A stretch of DNA of 64,000 bases from Holacanthus passer (Eukaryota; Chordata; Actinopteri; Pomacanthidae), in contig JAFREQ010000079.1 in assembly GCA_025331565.1 (NCBI GenBank), forward strand, positions 2,170,001-2,234,000. The letters run 5' to 3'. Shown here in pieces: positions 61,923-64,000 of this stretch. The stretch's first letter is position 1, and every line of letters begins with the position of its first letter. The notes beneath the pieces are model-generated. The model did no database searches. It saw only the letters and a list, made by a program, of their open reading frames with translations, and was not told where the DNA came from. The position numbers and the translations under genes are program-made.

Positions 61923-64000
61923 CTGGAAGAGATTTCAAAATGTCACTCACCGACGTCACTTCACAGGGCAATCAATTCAAATCATAAAGCTCAAACAAAT
62001 CTGAGACTAAATACACTGCTGGCCAAAGAGTGAGTTAGCTTTGAGAGGGAATACAGCATTCATATTAAAGTGCTAGTGGTGAAACAATGTATGAATAATT
62101 AATTGGTTAAACAACAGAAAATCAGTCAATTTTTGATTAGCTCAACAGACACTGTATTTTAGATCAATAATTAATTTCAAAAATCTGATGACGACAGACC
62201 TGCTGATACAAATTGTAAATATGACAATATTTGAGAAAGATTCCATATGTTTGCTTATTTAAAATAATGTGATCAGGACTTGTGCTGAATTAGATATTTT
62301 ACAGCTGAGATATCAACTTGTCGGTGCTCTCTAGTCAAAAAAAACAGAATAGAGATAGTGTAAAGAAATGACCTCAAACCTACTGTATCTTTGGCATGTC
62401 TACAGTAATTTCCTGTTACTTATTGACAGATGTGCCAACATCAGAATACATGTCATGAGTTAATATCGGCAATCATATTTTTATAATCACTTAATCGGCT
62501 ACTTGGGGTTTAGCACAAAAAAGAAAAAACATAGACATGTTATCACCTTATAAGATGATTTGGTGAACTTGTTAGCAAAGAGTTGCTTATTCACAAATCC
62601 AACAGTTACTGAGCAACAGTAACATTTATTCAGAGTCATGTTTCTGGCCTCCTGATGAATGTAAGTTCAACATTCACTGTCTTTAAGCTCTGCTGTTTGT
62701 CTCCTCCAACTCCTGAGTGAAATATGTGGCTCTTTAGCAGCTAAACGCTCCACTATGTTCATCAGCTCGTCACCAAGCGTGTCTGTCTGTCATTTAGTGC
62801 TGAGCATGTCGTTTACAGTGGATTTTTAGAGCTTTTCCGCTGATAACAGCTGCTTATTGCGAACAAAAACGATGCTATGAGAGCAATGAGGGTGAACCGA
62901 AAACAGTAAAGTTGCAGCCACACAGCTTAATGAGCTGAAAATCACTACAAAGCTCTGCTAAACTGAGAGGAGCTGTGGATTCTGGGAATAATTCTCTATA
63001 GGTTAATCTCTATAAGTGACCCCTTTCACATTTTCATTTGATACGTTATTATTATAGAAATACTGATTATAGTCAATTTAAGGACATTTATCAGGTAAGA
63101 CTCTTACTGGTTACAGATTCTGAGATGTGAGATTTCTCTGTCTCAAACGAAGATACATTTAATACCTTTCTCTGACGGCTGGACAGACAAATTAAGCAAT
63201 TAGGTCTGAAAAGTTATGATGGAATTTTTTATTATTTTTTCCATTATATAGACTAAACAATTAATCATAAAATCCTGGCTTTGGTTTGATGAAACTGACC
63301 AGGAGTGCTAAATCAAAGTCCCTCATTTAAATTTCATGCACGTCAAGGTTTAGTGTCTCAATGCCTCATGCTACAGCACATCATTATGCCACAGTACTAG
63401 TCAGGGCTCAATGCTGTATTCTCGTCAGTGAGTAATCTTAAATATGGAGAACACATCTACGGACCTCACTGCATGAGAACATCAATGTAAGACCACGTCA
63501 CTCATACGGAGGGGGAAGAAGGAGATGCAAAACTCAAACAAATCAGGCTCTATTCCTGCCCCTGAAGGAGTGCTGGGAGTCTGAACACATCCAGTAGGCT
63601 GCTGATAAAGGAAACAAAAATCTATTTCAATGATGAAGCGAAACCATCTTTTAGTGAGCCTAGAGCGGTTCCCTGTTTGTGTAAAGCTTAGCTGTGGCAT
63701 GGCTCACAAAATGTATGTTAACAATGAGGGAACAGAGATCAGGAGGCTGTGATAGGGAAATCAGAATTATGAGGTTGGATGTTGGTAACTGGCAGAAATA
63801 TGCAAAACACTACCAAGATTTACTACAACACAAATTAGAGATTGAAAAATAGCAGAGTGATGACATGATAAAAGTTCCGCCTAAATAAATACATGAAATT
63901 AAACAAGATAAAACTGTTGGTGAAAGTGTAAAAAGCACCTGACCGTTAAAAATGTCAGCCGAGTGAAACGAACCACTTATCACAACGCCAACGTACTAAT
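61923..64000. other. snap23 upstream intron
   Basis: AT-rich DNA with an 'ATTAATCGA'-type fragment near 62095-62175. No exon, promoter or CpG-rich segment was recognised before the right edge, so the snap23 promoter is probably outside the window. Confidence 0.5.

Overview
The window is a stretch of vertebrate nuclear DNA, almost certainly from a ray-finned (probably percomorph) fish. Every gene is split by GT-AG introns, the proteins match vertebrate families over their full length, and the spacers carry repeats typical of teleost genomes: a 'GTGGAAGAAGT...CCACCACTG' inverted-repeat element, a tRNA-derived SINE with a GGTTCGATTCC B box, decayed Tc1-like DNA, and an abundant 'ATTAATCGA' family. 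Nothing bacterial, plasmid-like, CRISPR-like or viral is visible. All repeat family assignments are from recognition of the sequence, not from a database search.

Layout. (1) 1-2709, plus strand: the last exons of stard9, encoding the C-terminal START lipid-binding domain. (2) 2710-11980: about 9 kb of spacer with several repeats and, at 10.65-10.93 kb, a cluster of GATA and CACCC motifs that could be an erythroid promoter. (3) 11981-47864, plus strand: a complete beta-spectrin gene, best matched to sptb (beta-I, erythroid/muscle). I reconstructed 36 coding exons joining without a frame break into 2350 residues: two calponin-homology domains, spectrin repeats, the partial tetramerisation repeat and a C-terminal PH domain. 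A second, alternative first exon lies at 14663-15239. It splices in the same phase to exon 2 and ends in LDGRFRQLQ, very like the LEGRFKQLQ end of the alternative first exon of mammalian SPTBN1. (4) 47865-52907: spacer between two convergent genes, with candidate polyadenylation signals on both strands. (5) 52908-61922, minus strand: a complete snap23-type SNARE gene of seven coding exons (219 residues) with the palmitoylated cysteine cluster and two SNARE motifs. Its upstream non-coding exon and promoter lie beyond 61.9 kb.

The three genes are not an operon and share no pathway. Beta-spectrin builds the membrane skeleton with alpha-spectrin, actin, protein 4.1 and ankyrin. SNAP23 drives membrane fusion. 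STARD9 is a mitotic kinesin with a lipid-binding tail. The interest lies in transcript architecture (two first exons, one GC-AG intron, a possible short C-terminus), in gene order (human STARD9 and SNAP23 are on 15q15, SPTB on 14q23), and in the transposon fossils. I found no previously undescribed multi-gene system.
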